Assembly (NCBI GenBank): GCA_001913845.2
Contig: MKGP02000084.1
Location: forward strand, 1-39,800
From: Limnothrix sp. CACIAM 69d
GTDB taxonomy: Bacteria > Cyanobacteriota > Cyanobacteriia > CACIAM-69d
DNA: 39,800 bases
Reading direction: 5' to 3'
The notes under the pieces are model-generated. The model was not told the DNA's origin. It ran no database searches and saw nothing but the letters and a program-made list of their open reading frames with translations. A program made the translations under genes and the position numbers. This document shows, one piece after another, positions 1 through 8,045 of this stretch (position 1 is its first letter; each line of letters starts with the position of its first letter).

Positions 1-2
1 AA

Positions 3-149
3 CGGGTGTTTGATTGTGATCACTGTGGATTGCAGATTGATCGTGATTTGAATGCCGCGATTAATCTGCAAAAGGCGGCCAGTCCGGTCGTGTCAGCCTG
101 TGGAGCGGATGAAGCCGACTTCGCCGCGATGAAGCAGGAAGCTTCCTGA
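3..149 (+). CDS. tnpB: IS200/IS605-family TnpB, C-terminal end (partial)
   Basis: Only the last 48 codons are in the window; the 5' part lies upstream. The reading frame gives VFDCDHCGLQIDRDLNAAIN near its start. This is the second CxxC half of the TnpB zinc ribbon followed by the D-x-N-AA-x-N motif, whose Asp is the third RuvC catalytic residue in TnpB nucleases. The tail (SPVVSACGADEAD...KQEAS) resembles the usual C-terminus of cyanobacterial OrfB proteins. TnpB proteins are RNA-guided nucleases carried by IS200/IS605 elements. Whether the upstream part is intact, and whether a TnpA gene accompanies it, cannot be seen here. The identity is sure; the state of the element is not. Confidence 0.9.
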   Translation, partial: RVFDCDHCGLQIDRDLNAAINLQKAASPVVSACGADEADFAAMKQEAS

Positions 150-664
150 TTGCTGCATTTGCTAGTCAATTGCGGCATTGTTAGTGAATTGGTGACGGTA
201 TCAGATCGTTAAACTCTGTTGCATTCTCGTTATAGAAGCTTGGGGCACGCCCAGCCACAGGAAACCCCCGTGATAGGATGACATCCAATCTTTGGGCGGC
301 CAGAGCGGTTTTTGCGGTTTATTGCCCCCTTTTGCCTTTGTTGCCGATGGGCAGCGCGGTGAATGATCCAGTTAATAATCGACGGGTAATCCAACGGTTA
401 TTGAACCGAGACAGGTTAATCCGTTCAGTGGACGAGAAAAACCCAACGGCGGCAGTAATCCACGTTAATCGCGTGGCTTTGGAGTCCAGAACAAAATCGC
501 AAGCCTTCTCAAAGCTCCTCGCCTTGATTGAATTTTGAGTTCTGAATTAGACCCCTCTGTGAGCCGTTGGGCAGTGCGGTTGGATCTAAGGCGCGATCAA
601 AATTTCATCAGGACGAGGGTGATGTCGAAGCCTCAGCCACACGCGTAATTAGGAGAAGCTGTTC
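150..664. other. Spacer between tnpB end and chlP
   Basis: No convincing gene. The first 100-150 bases should hold the right end of the IS200/IS605 element and perhaps the 3' part of its guide RNA; a GC-rich imperfect hairpin around 240-262 could be the subterminal structure, but I cannot fix the element boundary. The rest must contain the chlP promoter. An 86-codon open frame at 278-538 has no ribosome binding site or recognisable domain and I do not accept it. Confidence 0.4.
651..655 (+). promoter_or_regulatory. Ribosome binding site of chlP
   Basis: AGGAG lies 9 bases before the GTG at 665 and decides the use of this non-ATG start. Confidence 0.75.
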
Positions 665-1885
665 GTGTTACGGGTTGCTGTTGTTGGCGGCGGGCCGGCC
701 GGTTCCTCAGCCGCAGAAACGCTCGCTAAAGCTGGAATTGAGACCTATCTGTTCGAGCGCAAGCTGGACAACGCCAAGCCCTGCGGCGGCGCAATTCCCC
801 TATGCATGGTTGGTGAGTTTGAACTTCCGCCGGAGATCATCGATCGCCGGGTGCGGAAGATGAAGATGATCTCACCGTCCAATATTGAGGTGAACATCGG
901 TTCAACCCTCAAGCCTGATGAATATATCGGTATGTGCCGCCGGGAAGTCCTGGATGGGTTCATGCGCGATCGGGCGGTGAAGCTGGGGGCTAACCTAATT
1001 AACGGCACAGTGCATAAGCTGGAAATTCCCAGCAATGACAAGGCTCCCTACACCCTGCACTATGCTGACCACTCCGATGGTTCGGTGGCGGGCGTGGCCA
1101 AAACCCTGCAAGTGGATTTGGTGATTGGGGCTGATGGGGCTAATTCTCGGATTGCCAAGGCGATCGATGCGGGGGACTACAACTACGCGATCGCCTTCCA
1201 AGAGCGAATCCGTCTGCCCGAAGACAAGATGGATTACTACCAGGACTTGGCGGAAATGTACGTCGGTGACGATGTTTCCCCCGACTTTTACGCCTGGGTG
1301 TTCCCCAAATATGATCACGTGGCAGTGGGCACGGGCACAATGCGCGTGAACCAAGCCCGAATCAAGGAACTGCAAGCGGGCATTCGGGCCCGAGCAGCCA
1401 AGCGCCTTGAAGGTGGGCAAATCATCAAGGTTGAAGCACACCCGATTCCGGAACATCCCCGCCCTCGTCGGGTGGTGGGTCGTGTGGCTCTGGTGGGTGA
1501 TGCGGCCGGTACGGTCACCAAGTCTTCTGGCGAAGGGATTTACTTCGCGGCCAAGTCGGCTCGGATGTGTGCGGAAACCATTGTGGAATTTTCCAACAAG
1601 GGCCAGCGCGTTCCCACTGAAGCGGATCTGAAGCAGTATCTGAAGCGTTGGGATAAGCAGTACGGGGCAACCTATTTGGTGCTGGATCTGCTGCAACGGG
1701 TGTTTTACCGTTCCGATGCGACGCGCGAAGCCTTTGTGGAAATGTGCGAGGACATCGATGTGCAAAAGCTGACCTTTGACAGCTATTTGTACAAGACGGT
1801 TGTGCCTGCCAATCCGCTGACTCAACTGAAGATTACGGCGAAGACGATCGGGAGTTTGCTGCGGGGTAGTGCCCTGGCTCCCTAG
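665..1885 (+). CDS. chlP: Geranylgeranyl diphosphate reductase ChlP
   Basis: This flavoprotein reduces the geranylgeranyl side chain to phytyl, using NADPH, for chlorophyll a, tocopherol and phylloquinone synthesis at the thylakoid membrane. The 406-residue product begins LRVAVVGGGPAGSSAAETLA, the Rossmann GxGxxG FAD-binding signature, at residues 2-21. It continues with the family-typical KPCGGAIPLCM (about 37-47) and a second FAD contact GRVALVGDAAGTVTKSSGEG at about 272-291. Length and motif order match cyanobacterial ChlP across its whole extent. The start is GTG, supported by an AGGAG box. The gene stands alone with a strong terminator directly downstream, so it is probably monocistronic. 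Confidence 0.96.
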   Translation: MLRVAVVGGGPAGSSAAETLAKAGIETYLFERKLDNAKPCGGAIPLCMVGEFELPPEIIDRRVRKMKMISPSNIEVNIGSTLKPDEYIGMCRREVLDGFMRDRAVKLGANLINGTVHKLEIPSNDKAPYTLHYADHSDGSVAGVAKTLQVDLVIGADGANSRIAKAIDAGDYNYAIAFQERIRLPEDKMDYYQDLAEMYVGDDVSPDFYAWVFPKYDHVAVGTGTMRVNQARIKELQAGIRARAAKRLEGGQIIKVEAHPIPEHPRPRRVVGRVALVGDAAGTVTKSSGEGIYFAAKSARMCAETIVEFSNKGQRVPTEADLKQYLKRWDKQYGATYLVLDLLQRVFYRSDATREAFVEMCEDIDVQKLTFDSYLYKTVVPANPLTQLKITAKTIGSLLRGSALAP

Positions 1886-1930
1886 TCTGGTTTGCTGAAA
1901 TTAAACCGGATTGAGTTCAAGACTCATGAG

Positions 1931-1958
1931 CGCTCGGCCTTTGGGCTGGGCGTTTTTT
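1931..1958 (+). terminator. Rho-independent terminator of chlP
   Basis: CGCTCGGCC (1931-1939) pairs with GGCTGGGCG (1944-1952), two of the nine pairs being G-U, around a TTTG loop. Six T residues (1953-1958) follow. It lies 45 bases after the chlP stop. Confidence 0.85.
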
Positions 1959-1959
1959 A

Positions 1960-2154
1960 ATGAGCAAATCAATGAGCAAATAATCGTGATCATCAGAAAG
2001 CAGTCATAATCAAAGTCATAATCAACAATATTCAACTAGCATCACCTTCTTGTTACCTTTTTATTACCCAATTTATACTCAAGTTTATTCTCAAATTATT
2101 CCTTCAATTCATGATCAAAAATCATGATTAATTTATGCTCAAAAAAGCATGATC
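1960..2154. other. AT-rich spacer between convergent chlP and petG
   Basis: No gene seen. It is very AT-rich compared with the surroundings and contains repeated short words built on TCATGATCAAAA (about 2108-2158), including the inverted pair TCATGAT-CAAAA-ATCATGA. It separates the chlP terminator from the petG terminator. Confidence 0.5.
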
Positions 2155-2191
2155 AAAAAAGTGTGGAGACCTGCTTAAAACGGGCCTCCAC
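2155..2191 (-). terminator. Terminator of petG
   Basis: Read on the minus strand, a 9-base stem (2183-2191 with 2163-2171, one A-C mismatch) is followed by a run of six T (complement of A2155-2160). It sits about 125 bases after the petG stop. Confidence 0.65.
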
Positions 2192-2317
2192 TACGTCGTT
2201 GCTGTGAATACAGCGATTAAATTAAGGTTGGAATTGCGATCGCAAGGATGCGCGAATTCCAAACACAGGTTCAAATTGAATGGGACGATCGAGCGGGTCG
2301 ATCGGGGCCAAATCAAC

Positions 2318-2431
2318 CTACAGATCAAACTGATTGCCGCGACGATATTGCTGATAGGCTGCGAAAAACAGGCCACTCAGCGTCACCAAAATCAGACCCA
2401 AGACAATACCGAGCAAGCGAGGTTCGATCAC
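2318..2431 (-). CDS. petG: Cytochrome b6-f complex subunit 5, PetG
   Basis: A 37-residue single-span thylakoid membrane peptide of the cytochrome b6f complex, needed for assembly or stability of the dimer. The minus strand reads (M)[13 protein letters not shown], then a hydrophobic helix, then [16 protein letters not shown] and a TAG stop. This matches PetG almost residue for residue: N-terminal xEP, helix, and a C-terminal YxQYxRGNQxxL tail. The start is GTG at 2431-2429 with AAGGAG about 8 bases upstream on the minus strand (around 2440-2446). It is transcribed divergently from cytM. It is easily missed because it is so short. Confidence 0.95.
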   Translation of the reverse strand: MIEPRLLGIVLGLILVTLSGLFFAAYQQYRRGNQFDL

Positions 2432-2697
2432 GGCGGATTCTCCTTCCCTAAATCGTCTAAAACATTAAGTCATTTTTAAAGCACTTAGTCAGATTCCAGC
2501 CGTGAAGACTGCGGATCTGGTGCGGTGGCTGTTCCCGATCGGGCAACGCGCCCTCCGATTTTACCGGCTTCTCAGCCCGAAAACTGATTCTGTCCTGAGT
2601 GGGCGAGTCGGGGGGAACTTCGGCGGCCTGGGGGCAACCTTTGAGCTATGTTATTAAATGAAAACTTTCATGTCGGTTCCTCAGCAACGCGATCGCC

Positions 2698-3081
2698 TTG
2701 GAAACGCCAGTTAATCAGTCCCCAGTCCAACCTTGGGCGCGTCGTACCCTTGCGATCGCGATACTCCTTGTCCTGTCCGTTTTGCTGATGGTTTGGCCCT
2801 TGGGTCAGTGGTTTCAGCCCATGGATCCCTACGCGGAAAGTGTCTTAGCCTTGCAGGGCGATCGCGATCGGGGGCAAGCAATTTTTTCCATGAACTGCGC
2901 CGTTTGTCATGGGGCTGATGGCGCGGGTCATGTGGGCCCCAGCTTGCTTGATGTGGCCAGCCGAAAATCAGAAGTCGCCCTGATTGAACAGGTGATTAGC
3001 GGCAAAACGCCTCCCATGCCGCAATTTCAGCCCGCTCCCCAGGACATGGCCGACCTATTGCGCTACCTAGAAACCCTCTAG
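2698..3081 (+). CDS. cytM: Cytochrome cM (membrane-anchored c-type cytochrome)
   Basis: A 127-residue class I cytochrome c. A basic N-terminus (ARR at 14-16) is followed by a hydrophobic anchor at about 17-34, then a haem domain with CAVCH at 67-71 and the probable axial Met in KTPPMPQF at about 107. The C-terminus, QDMADLLRYLETL, and the spacing fit the cyanobacterial CytM family, a low-potential electron carrier linked to regulation of respiration and photosynthesis under stress. The start is TTG at 2698; an in-frame stop at 2659 and no other start codon after it support this, though no good Shine-Dalgarno box is visible. The divergent petG lies 266 bases away. Confidence 0.88.
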   Translation: METPVNQSPVQPWARRTLAIAILLVLSVLLMVWPLGQWFQPMDPYAESVLALQGDRDRGQAIFSMNCAVCHGADGAGHVGPSLLDVASRKSEVALIEQVISGKTPPMPQFQPAPQDMADLLRYLETL

Positions 3082-3279
3082 CGCTCATTGTCTGGCGTTG
3101 TCTGGCATTGGGCTTAGCTGGTGGTTAAGCTGACGGCTTAGCATTTGGCTTAACTTTCGGTTTAGCTTTTGGGCGAACGATGGCCGCTTTCATGAACTAA
3201 CGTACCAAAACAAGGGAAATCGATTGTTTGGTGGTTCATCCGGCTTAAGATCAGTCTAGGGCTTGGAGGAGGTTTAACC

Positions 3280-3492
3280 GTGGAAGTACTGCATATTTCA
3301 CAACCGGCCGTTGCCCAAATGACTGAGCAAGATGTGGCCGAGTTGGCGCTCCGGCTGGAGCGAGATGATTATGCCACGCCTTTTGAGGGGTTGCGAGACT
3401 GGCACTTGCTGCGGGCGATCGCCTTTCAGCGCCCAGAGCTAGTTGAGCCTTACATCTACTTACTGGATTTGGAGGCCTACGACGAGTCTTGA
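3280..3492 (+). CDS. Small conserved cyanobacterial protein, DUF2555-like
   Basis: A 70-residue soluble acidic protein. It starts with GTG at 3280, preceded by GGAGGAGG ending 9 bases upstream, which is a strong ribosome binding site. The segment MTEQDVAELALRLERDDY (15-32) followed by PFEGLRDWHLLRAIAFQRPE and YLLDLEAYDE agrees with what I remember of the DUF2555 family, which is confined to cyanobacteria. Its function is unknown. It stands alone, about 200 bases after cytM in the same direction. The gene itself is nearly certain; the family name is from memory and less certain. Confidence 0.82.
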   Translation: MEVLHISQPAVAQMTEQDVAELALRLERDDYATPFEGLRDWHLLRAIAFQRPELVEPYIYLLDLEAYDES

Positions 3493-3621
3493 GCTTTGCC
3501 GAGCCTCGTGAACGGCTCACAGCGGCAAGGGCCAAGCAAACCACCAGCCAATCACTACCACCAGCGAAGCACTAAAGAAGTTGGGGGCGGGTTTTTGGGC
3601 CCGCTGAATGTGCTCAGGTGC

Positions 3622-3942
3622 TCAGGTGGAAGCGCGGCGGCGGCGAGGACGGCGCTTGCCCGTCACATAGAGAACGATGAGTGTGCCGATCGGGGTGGCT
3701 GCAAAAGCGCCCCCCATGCCCAGGGTCAACAAAGCGACCGGGAAGGTCACCGACAAGGAAGCCAGGGCCCCCAAGGCTCCCCCCACCAAGGCGCTGCCAT
3801 AGGCCGCGACGAGGCTTTTGCGCAGGCAACGCCGCCCCAAGAGCCTTGCTATGGCACCAATGAATAGCCCGATCGCCCCCACGCCAACCGTGAGCGTCAC
3901 GACAACCAGAAGGGTAAACAATGCAGGGCGATCGAGCAGCAT
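3622..3942 (-). CDS. Small polytopic membrane protein, unknown function
   Basis: Not recognised. From the ATG at 3942 the product has 106 residues. Two or three hydrophobic stretches are visible: PALFTLLVVVTLTVGVGAIG near the N-terminus, a Gly/Ala-rich segment YGSALVGGALGALASLS, and a third around ALLTLGMGGAFAATPIGTLI. It ends in a very basic tail, KRRPRRRR, probably cytoplasmic. An ATG 16 codons upstream (3990) is also possible but lies in a CCC/TTGCCCC-rich stretch without a ribosome binding site. Neighbours (DUF2555-like protein, Nudix hydrolase) give no clue. An ion or lipid transport accessory role is conceivable but unsupported. Confidence 0.6.
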   Translation of the reverse strand: MLLDRPALFTLLVVVTLTVGVGAIGLFIGAIARLLGRRCLRKSLVAAYGSALVGGALGALASLSVTFPVALLTLGMGGAFAATPIGTLIVLYVTGKRRPRRRRAST

Positions 3943-4061
3943 GGGCGAAGGGGCTTGGGCCAGAAATACGGGGCAAGAAATATGGGGCAAAGAATGCGGG
4001 GCTAATTGAGGTTGGCGCTAATTGGAGTTGCATTAACGGGAATTAGCGCAACGAAGCTGCG

Positions 4062-4532
4062 TTACTCTTCGGTTTGGATGGGCAAAGTTGCCAGGGCTTG
4101 CAGCCATTCCAGCGCCGATTCAAGAACCCCCCGATTAGCCGGAAACGTAATGCGCGATCGGGCTTCTTCCGCTGTCAACCAAGCGCTGTCTTGGATTTCC
4201 TCCGGTTGCAGGTTGGTTTCCCGATCCAAAACCCAAGCCGGAAAATAAGTCACCGTTTTTTGCACCAGTTTATTCTGTCGGCAGTAAGTTTCAACAAACT
4301 GCACGTCGGTGACGGGAGTGCAATGTTGAATGCCGGTTTCTTCGGTAAATTCCCGAAGCGCTGTTTCAAGGGCACTTTCGCCCGGCTCCGCATGGCCCTT
4401 GGGAAACGCCCAATGTCCTGCCCGGTGCTGCACTAGCAAAAACAAAGCCTCTGCTCGATCGCCCGACTGCGGCAAATAAATCGGCACAATTCCAAAGGCT
4501 TCTTCGGTCACAGGCTGGGCATCCGTCGGCAC
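4062..4532 (-). CDS. Nudix hydrolase
   Basis: A 156-residue Nudix protein that probably hydrolyses a nucleoside diphosphate linked to another moiety. With the start used here the Nudix box runs from Gly46 to Ile68: G46, E52, then R60-E61-x2-E64-E65-x-G67-I68, all the metal-binding residues present. The preceding HWAFPKGHAEPGE is typical of the diadenosine tetraphosphatase-like branch (bis(5'-nucleosyl)-tetraphosphatases, MutT-like). I chose GTG at 4532 because AAGGAG (4546-4541) lies 8 bases upstream; the alternative TTG at 4559 has no such box. The exact substrate cannot be inferred. Confidence 0.9.
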   Translation of the reverse strand: MPTDAQPVTEEAFGIVPIYLPQSGDRAEALFLLVQHRAGHWAFPKGHAEPGESALETALREFTEETGIQHCTPVTDVQFVETYCRQNKLVQKTVTYFPAWVLDRETNLQPEEIQDSAWLTAEEARSRITFPANRGVLESALEWLQALATLPIQTEE

Positions 4533-4540
4533 GGGAACAT

Positions 4541-4546
4541 CTCCTT
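4541..4546 (-). promoter_or_regulatory. Ribosome binding site deciding the Nudix start
   Basis: AAGGAG on the minus strand, 8 bases before the GTG at 4532. It lies inside the reading frame if the upstream TTG (4559) were used, which argues for the shorter protein. Confidence 0.6.
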
Positions 4547-4575
4547 GGGCGAGTGCCAATCTAAAAAAATTATCC

Positions 4576-4635
4576 GGGTCTGAATCACGTGGGTTTGAAT
4601 CACGCAGGTCTGAATCGCTTGGGTTCTAATTGCCC
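4576..4635. repeat. 15-bp imperfect tandem repeat, four units
   Basis: Units at 4576-4590, 4591-4605, 4606-4620 and 4621-4635, each a variant of GGGTCTGAATCACGT. It lies just upstream of the Nudix gene. A second duplication, AGCACGATCTCAAC, follows at 4674-4687 and 4688-4701. Confidence 0.8.
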
Positions 4636-4834
4636 CCAATCACGCGATCGTGATCCAAACCACCTGCTGTCTAAGCACGATCTCAACAGCACGATCTCAA
4701 CAAACAGCTTAACCAAAAACATGCTCTCAACAGCAGTTCTGTCACTCAGCTCCGCTGTTTGGTGAATCTTCGGTGGGTCGTTGAGCCTCACGCAGGGTGG
4801 TTGCACAGAGCAATTTAGCCCCCATACCCAGCGT

Positions 4835-5731
4835 TCAAGCCACATCAAATTGCGCCACTTGGCCAAAATTATGGCGTTCTTGGGCGGGCGTAATGAGCCA
4901 TCGATCAATCGTTTCTGCAAACCCGATCGGGTCATTCAGAAAGGGCCAATGATTGCCGGGAACCGTTTGCACCGTCAGCCGCTCGCAGAACTGGTGGAAG
5001 TCGCGAGTTTGCCAAGCAAATTGATTCAAGCCCTGTTCCGGCAAAATCAACAATGTGGGCAAGGACACTGATTTTTGGAAGCCCGCAATTCCAAGCACAT
5101 CTTCAAACACGCGATCGCGCGCGAGCAAATCCAGTTTGCTACCCCAAGTGCCATCATCTTTTTGTTCCAGATTTGCCGCAAAGGCTGCCGCTTGCCAAGG
5201 ATTCCACTCACGATATTGTTTGAGTTGCCGAGCACAGTCTTCCGCTGAAGTTTGATCTGGAAACGGGCCCGTTAGCTTCAAAAATGGCAGGGTTCGATAC
5301 AAAATTGGGAAGCTTAAACGCAACCAATCAGGCATTTTGCCAATAAAAAACGGGTCAACAATAACCGCCTGCTGAAATCGCTGGGGCAGATCCTGCATCC
5401 AACGGGTGGCAATCTTGCCCATCCAAGAGTGGCCAACCACCGTTACCCGAGACCAGCCCAGGTGATTACAAAGGGCTTCCAAGTCTTCAATGATGGCTTC
5501 GGTGCTGTAGGGGCGATCGCCCTTGCTGCTGTTCCCATGGCCGGGCAAATCCGGCGCAACCACGCCATAGCCCTTTTTGGCCAGCTCTTGGGCTGCTCCT
5601 TCCCAAACCGCCGCACAATCGCCCAGCCCGTGCAACAGCAGTAGCGGTCGATCGCTCAGATTTCCCCATTGCCAATAGGTCAGAAATTGATTCGATCGAC
5701 CAGGTAACCCCAACTGTTGTTGGTCATTCAT
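4835..5731 (-). CDS. Alpha/beta-fold hydrolase
   Basis: A 298-residue protein of the alpha/beta hydrolase superfamily. The oxyanion-hole strand LLLLHGLGD lies at about 30-38, followed by VVAPDLPGHGNSS at 57-69. The nucleophile elbow is VVGHSWMGK with Ser102, and the catalytic His is probably H261 in GNHWPF. The overall order fits the haloperoxidase/epoxide-hydrolase-like group that includes many cyanobacterial esterases. The start ATG is at 5731. It is transcribed towards the Nudix gene with about 300 bases between, so cotranscription is doubtful. The substrate is unknown. Confidence 0.88.
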   Translation of the reverse strand: MNDQQQLGLPGRSNQFLTYWQWGNLSDRPLLLLHGLGDCAAVWEGAAQELAKKGYGVVAPDLPGHGNSSKGDRPYSTEAIIEDLEALCNHLGWSRVTVVGHSWMGKIATRWMQDLPQRFQQAVIVDPFFIGKMPDWLRLSFPILYRTLPFLKLTGPFPDQTSAEDCARQLKQYREWNPWQAAAFAANLEQKDDGTWGSKLDLLARDRVFEDVLGIAGFQKSVSLPTLLILPEQGLNQFAWQTRDFHQFCERLTVQTVPGNHWPFLNDPIGFAETIDRWLITPAQERHNFGQVAQFDVA

Positions 5732-5987
5732 AATCAGACCCGCTGTAATAGCTTGTAGTGCAACTTGACAAGGAACTCGATCACTTCAGCATCACCTCAG
5801 CTCAGCATCACCTCAGTCCAATCATGGGTATTGGGTCTTGAGCACTTAATCTTGTGCCTAGTCTTGAGCGATTCCCCTGAGATTCTTTCCCAGACAATAC
5901 TCAAGGGCTAACCCACCATTCCTGATTGTTCTAAAACCCACCCTGGATTTATTCTATCTAAAGACCTTCTATCTCAGAAATTTCCCT
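5732..5987. other. Spacer upstream of the alpha/beta hydrolase
   Basis: No gene seen. It contains a 15-base direct duplication, TCAGCATCACCTCAG, at 5786-5800 and 5802-5816. The hydrolase promoter should be here. Confidence 0.5.
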
Positions 5988-6123
5988 TAAGAGGATGTCT
6001 GAAAAGTGTCTTTTGGCACGGGCAATGCACCAATAGTCGTGGGGCAAGGGGCTTGAGCATCTTGTCTTCGTCGATTGATGAGGCGTGCAGAGTATCGATT
6101 TTGGCTTTTCAGACATCCTCTAA
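5988..6123. mobile_element. 130-bp MITE with 16-bp terminal inverted repeats and TAA target duplication
   Basis: GAGGATGTCTGAAAAG (5991-6006) is repeated perfectly as its reverse complement at 6105-6120. The element is flanked on both sides by TAA (5988-5990 and 6121-6123), a clean 3-base target duplication. The interior has no open frame, so this is a non-autonomous element that needs a transposase in trans. TNA duplications and GAGG...TCTGAAAAG-like ends are typical of some IS5-related elements in cyanobacteria; assignment to that family is my inference. Confidence 0.85.
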
Positions 6124-6504
6124 GATCGATTGATTTCCAAGGCATTTGTGTTTTTTTGCTAGATTCTTAAAAGGTTAATGGCTCAGTCTCTTCCGCAAAA
6201 CCATAGCCTCATGATTGCAGAAAAGATGTAGAGGCTGACCCAGCGTTTTTTACGGAACTGGAACGAAGCTTTAACGAAGCTTTGTGGATAAAGGAGTACA
6301 TTTTCTTCTCTAGTCTGCACCTAGGCTAACCTTTTAGAACAAAATCCTTGCGCTTCTTAGGGGGCTGAACGATCAGCAATTTCCCAGGATTCAGCGTCCG
6401 TCATTCTGGGGCTAGCTTGCTCGTCAGGAGTGGACGGAGCGAATTTTTTTTTGTAGAGTCGGTGACGTTATGTCACGTTGACGGGCGCTAACGCTCCACC
6501 GCCC
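6124..6504. other. Leader/spacer upstream of the M23 peptidase
   Basis: No gene seen. A run of nine T (6444-6452) follows a weak stem, TCCGTC...GACGGA, with a long loop, and a short hairpin GTGAC-GTTAT-GTCAC lies at 6462-6476. These could be an upstream terminator or attenuator but are not strong. Confidence 0.35.
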
Positions 6505-7767
6505 ATGCCGCCACGCACCTTGCACCGTCCTGCTTTGCCCCCAGCTCGATCGAGCCATGGCTTCTCACTTTCCAAGCTTCCCTCCCCGCCCCTGACGGGC
6601 GAGGCTTTGGTGCGCAAGGCCCGATCGCCCCGGGCCCGCGATCGCGCCCACTGGCAATTGGCGGCGATCGCGGGGTTGTTTGGGGTAGGGCTGTTGTCAG
6701 CAGAGGCGATCGCCCCCTGGTGGCAGCGCCCCCAGCACACCGCCACCACCAGCCTTGAAGCGCCTCCCACCTCGCCCCCTGCCGAAATCATCGAGGACTC
6801 TCGGCGACAGATTGCCGAGTCGGCAGCGATCGTTCGTGGCCAAGCCGACCCCAACTGGCAGCCACAGATGCGCCCTGTTCAGCCCTTAAATGTGACGAAC
6901 TACACCGCCCAAGTTCAACGCCAAAGCGCCAACGCGACTAGCTATTACAGCAGCTATCAGAACAGTAATAGCTACACCAATTACCAAAATTCTCCAGACA
7001 ATCGATTCAATTCTGCACAGCCAGCGGCCAACCGTCCTGCTAACCGGAACTCCCCAACCAATAACCCGACTAACTCCAGCAATTTCAACAGCTATAGCAA
7101 TTACAACAACGGTTACAACAACAGTTACAACAACGGTAATCCTGTTCGTAATAATGGTAATAATTCCGGCAGCAACTACAACAGGAATATTAACCAGGTA
7201 AACTCCGTTGGGAACTATGCTGGGGGCTACAATCCCAACTATGTCAACCCCTATGGCAACTCGGGACAAGGCAATCCATGGGATCGATCGGGCCGTCGCA
7301 CCTCATGGCAACAGGGTTCATTTCCCGTCGAGAACTTCCAGACCTATACCTCGCCCTTTGGCTACCGTCGTCGGGGGGGCAGCGTGGAGTTTCACAAGGG
7401 CCTAGATCTGGCCGCCCCCAAAGGTAGCTATATTCGCAGTTGGTGGGCCGGCCGGGTGATCCGCGTGTCTGACGGTGGGCTATGTGGCACGGCAATCACG
7501 ATCCAGTCCGGCGCTTGGGAACACACCTACTGTCACATGATGGGGCGAGTAGCGACCTGGCAAGGTCGCCGCTATCTGAGTGATCCCGATGGGGGATTAC
7601 GGATTTTCCAGGGGCAAACGGTGACCACGGGGATGCGGGTTGGGCGTGTGGGCATGACGGGCCGCACCACGGGGCCGCACCTGCATTGGGGCATTAAATA
7701 CGGGAAAGATTGGATTGATCCGGCCTTGGTGTTGCGAGCGATGTATCAGCAACAAGCCAGGAACTAG
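6505..7767 (+). CDS. M23-family peptidoglycan peptidase with Asn-rich linker
   Basis: A LytM/M23 zinc metallopeptidase, probably an inner-membrane-anchored peptidoglycan endopeptidase or an activator of one. It has a basic, Pro-rich N-terminus and a single membrane span (about 48-68, WQLAAIAGLFGVGLL...). A long linker of roughly 130 residues very rich in Asn, Ser and Tyr follows (about 120-265). The C-terminal M23 domain carries FHKGLDLAAP (H297, D301) and GPHLHWG (H392, H394), so the HxxxD and HxH metal ligands are present. I use the ATG at 6505; a TTG at 6478 would add nine residues, but a hairpin ends one base before it. No neighbour is obviously cotranscribed. Confidence 0.9.
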   Translation: MPPRTLHRPALPPARSSHGFSLSKLPSPPLTGEALVRKARSPRARDRAHWQLAAIAGLFGVGLLSAEAIAPWWQRPQHTATTSLEAPPTSPPAEIIEDSRRQIAESAAIVRGQADPNWQPQMRPVQPLNVTNYTAQVQRQSANATSYYSSYQNSNSYTNYQNSPDNRFNSAQPAANRPANRNSPTNNPTNSSNFNSYSNYNNGYNNSYNNGNPVRNNGNNSGSNYNRNINQVNSVGNYAGGYNPNYVNPYGNSGQGNPWDRSGRRTSWQQGSFPVENFQTYTSPFGYRRRGGSVEFHKGLDLAAPKGSYIRSWWAGRVIRVSDGGLCGTAITIQSGAWEHTYCHMMGRVATWQGRRYLSDPDGGLRIFQGQTVTTGMRVGRVGMTGRTTGPHLHWGIKYGKDWIDPALVLRAMYQQQARN

Positions 7768-7900
7768 CCGAGAATTTTGCAGTCTAGTCCAGAGTCAATC
7801 TAGCCAAGAATGTGCAAACTCAAAAATGTGCTTCTAGGCTTCTATTTACCTTAAGTTGCCTTCCTGGATTTGTTTACCTGAATTTGGTGGGCACTGCCCT

Positions 7901-8013
7901 ACTAGCGTAGCTGCCTCAATTCGCTGGGTTAAATTATATGGCTGTTACCGCCACCAAATTGTTAGGCAGCAAGGGGCTTAAGCCCCTTGTCCCCCACGAT
8001 CTGCTAACGGTGG
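7901..8013 (+). repeat. Dispersed repeat, copy 1
   Basis: It runs from the TAGCGTAGCTGCCT segment through GTTAGGCAGCAAGGGG to a single 37-base unit at 7977-8013. It contains the inner inverted pair GCTGCCT (7910-7916) / AGGCAGC (7964-7970) and the perfect palindrome AAGGGGCTTAAGCCCCTT (7971-7988). About 90 bases are shared with copy 2 at 29683-29772, and the last part with the array at 33281-33400. No coding capacity; probably a MITE or other dispersed intergenic repeat. Confidence 0.8.
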
Positions 8014-8045
8014 AATCAGGGTTTCAGGCGACTTGACGACAGGCC

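Noticed and set aside
278..538. 86-codon frame upstream of chlP
   Set aside because: No ribosome binding site, no recognisable domain and it covers the probable transposon end.
995..1825. 276-codon minus-strand frame
   Set aside because: Lies entirely antisense to chlP, whose protein is certain.
2658..2714. ATG at 2658 or 2670 as the start of cytM
   Set aside because: Both are in a different frame that stops after 18 codons; the haem-protein frame only has TTG at 2698 after its last upstream stop.
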